In this document: positions 62,318-64,000 of the stretch, piece by piece | Numbering within the stretch: position 1 is the stretch's first letter | Layout of the letters: the number at the start of each line of letters is the position of its first letter | Source: Leptodactylus fallax | Lineage: Eukaryota; Chordata; Amphibia; Anura; Leptodactylidae | Assembly (NCBI GenBank): GCA_947044405.1 | Contig: CAMRHE010000654.1 | Location: forward strand, 1-64,000 | DNA: 64,000 nt | Reading direction: 5' to 3' | Made by a program: the position numbers and the translations under genes | The notes under the pieces: generated by a model | Told to the model about the DNA's origin: nothing | Seen by the model: the letters and a program-made list of their open reading frames with translations, nothing else | Databases searched by the model: none

Positions 62318-63884
62318 CAGTCATGGCCAAAAGTTTTGAGAATGACACAAATATTCTATTTTCACATGATCTGCTGCCCTCTGGTTTTTATGTGTGTTTG
62401 TCAGATGTTTTTATCACATACAGAAATATAATTGCATTCATATTATGAGTAACAGAAGCTTATATTGACAGTTAGAATGAGTTAATGCAGCAAGTCAATA
62501 TTTGCAGTGTTGACCCTTCTTCTTCAGGACCTCTGCAATTCTCCCTGGCATGCTCTCAATCAACTTCTGGACCAAATCCTGACTGATAGCAGTCCATTCT
62601 TGCAGAATCAATGCTTTAATTTTGTCTGAATTTGTTGGTTTTTGTTTGTTCACCCGTCTCTTGATGATTGACCACAAGTTCTCAATGGGATTAAGATCTG
62701 GGGAGTTTCCAGGCCATGGACCCAAAATCTCTATGTTTTGTTCCCTGAGCCATTTAGTTATCACCTTTGCTTTATGGCAAGGTGCTCCATCATGCTGGAA
62801 AAGGCATTGTTGAGCGCCAAACTGCTCTTGGACGGTTGGGATAAGTTGCTCTTGGAGGACATTCTGGTACCATTCTTTATTCATGGCTGTGTTTTTAGGC
62901 AAGACTGTGAGAGAGCCGATTCCCTTGGCTGAGAAGCAACCCCACACATGAATGGTTTCAGGATGCTTTACAGTTGGCATGAGACAAGACTGGTGGTAGC
63001 GCTCACCTCTTCTTCTCCGAATAAGCTGTTTTCCAGATGTTCCAAACAATCGAAAAGGGGATTCATCAGAGAAAATGACTTTACCCCAGTCCTCAGCAGT
63101 CCACTCCCTGTACCTTTTGCAGAATATCAGTCTGTCCCTGATGTTTTTTCTGGAGAGAAGTGGCTTCTTTGCTGCCCTCCTTGAGACCAGGCCTTGCTCC
63201 AAGAGTCTCCGCCTCACAGTGCGTGCAGATGCACTCACACCTGCCTTCTGCCATTCCTCAGCAAGCTCTGCACTGCTGGTAGCCCGATCCCGCAGCTGAA
63301 ACACTTTTAAGAGACGGTCCTGCCGCTTGCTGGTCTTTCTTGGGCGCCCTGGAGCCTTTTTGGCACCAATGGAACCTCTCTCCTTGAAGTTCTTGATGAT
63401 GCGATAGATTGTTGACTGAGGTGCAATCTTTCTAGCTGCAATACTCTTCCCAGTTAGGCCATTTTTGTGCAGTGCAATGATGACTGTACGTGTTTCTTTA
63501 GAGATAACCATGGTTAACAGAAGAGAAACAATGATGGCAAGCACCAGCCTCCTTTTAAAGTGTCCAGTGGTGTCATTCTTACTTAATCTTGACAGATTGA
63601 TCTCCAGCCCTGTCCTCATCAACACCCACACCTGTGTTAATGGAGCAATCACTGAAACGATGTTAGGTGGTCCTTTTAAGGCAGGGCTGCAATGATGTTG
63701 AAATGTGTTTTGGGGGATAAAGTTCATTTTCTAGGCAAATATTGACTTTGCAAGTAATTGCTGTTAAGCTGATCACTCTTTATAACATTCTGGAGTATAT
63801 GCAAATTGCCATTAGAAAAACTGAAGCAGTAGACTTTGTAAAAATTAATATTTGTATCATTCTCAAAACTTTTGGCCATGACTG
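62318..63884 (-). mobile_element. Complete Tc1-like transposon copy B (1567 bp), apparently intact
   Basis: Same inverted ends (CAGTCATGGCCAAAAGTTTT) and exactly the same length as copy A at 51151-52717, in opposite orientation, with TA at 62316-62317 and 63885-63886. Removing it restores a normal minisatellite unit (TTCTTGTACATAGG), so the insertion is younger than that unit. The transposase gene is intact. Confidence 0.97.
62495..63511 (-). CDS. Tc1-like transposase, intact, DD35E spacing (copy B)
   Basis: 338 codons from ATG 63509-63511 (context ACCATGG) to the stop at 62495. It differs from copy A at six residues that I can see: A9T, Q89K, N115K, F163L, L225I and D288N in copy A numbering. 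None is a catalytic residue: D149, D241 and E277 are all present. In this copy the frame is also open upstream to 63727, where copy A has a TGA, but that extension lies in the leader and has no Tc1 match, so the same internal ATG is preferred. The low divergence points to recent mobility. The two copies could also cross-mobilise related deleted elements with the same ends, none of which is in the window. Confidence 0.95.
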   Translation of the reverse strand: MVISKETRTVIIALHKNGLTGKSIAARKIAPQSTIYRIIKNFKERGSIGAKKAPGRPRKTSKRQDRLLKVFQLRDRATSSAELAEEWQKAGVSASARTVRRRLLEQGLVSRRAAKKPLLSRKNIRDRLIFCKRYREWTAEDWGKVIFSDESPFRLFGTSGKQLIRRRRGERYHQSCLMPTVKHPETIHVWGCFSAKGIGSLTVLPKNTAMNKEWYQNVLQEQLIPTVQEQFGAQQCLFQHDGAPCHKAKVITKWLREQNIEILGPWPGNSPDLNPIENLWSIIKRRVNKQKPTNSDKIKALILQEWTAISQDLVQKLIESMPGRIAEVLKKKGQHCKY

Positions 63885-64000
63885 TACATAGGGGGCAGTA
63901 TTATAGTAGTTATATTCTTGTACATAGGAGCAGTATTATAGTAGTTATATTCTTGTACATAGGGACAGTATTATAGTAGTTATATTCTTGTACATAGGAG
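63885..64000 (-). repeat. 35-36 bp AT-rich minisatellite, locus 3 continuation
   Basis: About three units in the same inverted orientation as 60926-62317; the array runs off the window edge. Confidence 0.95.

Noticed and set aside
63512..63727. N-terminal extension of the copy B transposase (72 extra codons)
   Set aside because: Copy A has an in-frame TGA in the same leader, the extension has no Tc1 similarity, and the internal ATG has a strong context and gives the family's usual length.

Overview
This is vertebrate nuclear DNA, most likely from an anuran amphibian. The one cellular gene I can support is the muscarinic acetylcholine receptor M2 gene (CHRM2): a single uninterrupted coding exon on the + strand at 38954-40372, preceded by a splice acceptor. 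The frog assignment is inference. It rests on the many TTAA-flanked, AGGGG-ended inverted-repeat elements that resemble the T2/Kolobok-type MITEs described from Xenopus, on abundant Tc1-like elements, and on the dense minisatellites. No bacterial, viral or organellar gene was seen.

Most of the window is repeat. Tandem arrays: a 35-36 bp AT-rich minisatellite at three loci (1333-4371, 23367-24775, 60926-64000, the last inverted); a 97 bp repeat at two loci in opposite orientation (4625-5282, 20961-22035); a ~180 bp repeat (7230-8875); a 45/46 bp two-unit minisatellite with a 544 bp higher-order period (9885-13310); a strictly 30 bp G-rich array (13946-15870); a 31 bp repeat at two loci (17075-17713, 32628-33502); a ~305 bp repeat (25785-27005); facing GATA/TATC blocks (28594-29137); a degenerate pyrimidine-rich array (37240-38460) just upstream of CHRM2; a 142 bp repeat (48610-49475); and several decayed arrays.

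Mobile elements: five Tc1/mariner-type elements. Two are 1567 bp twins (51151-52717, 62318-63884) with intact 338-codon transposase genes whose last catalytic spacing reads as DD35E. One is a frameshifted DD34E element cut by the left window edge (1-1332). One is an internally deleted element with 139 bp inverted repeats that keeps the transposase C-terminus (2568-3137). One is a strongly decayed 842 bp copy (44485-45326). Three of the five sit inside the 35 bp minisatellite. A third locus of the same minisatellite carries three TA-CAG-TA insertions that look like excision footprints. Many smaller foldback and TTAA-type elements lie between the arrays.

If the upstream non-coding exons of CHRM2 lie to the left, as in other vertebrates, much of 1-38900 would be intron or upstream DNA of that gene; I could not identify those exons. 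Single-copy-looking stretches are listed as unassigned. No undescribed multigene system is visible. The most unusual signal is the link between the minisatellite family and Tc1 transposition.
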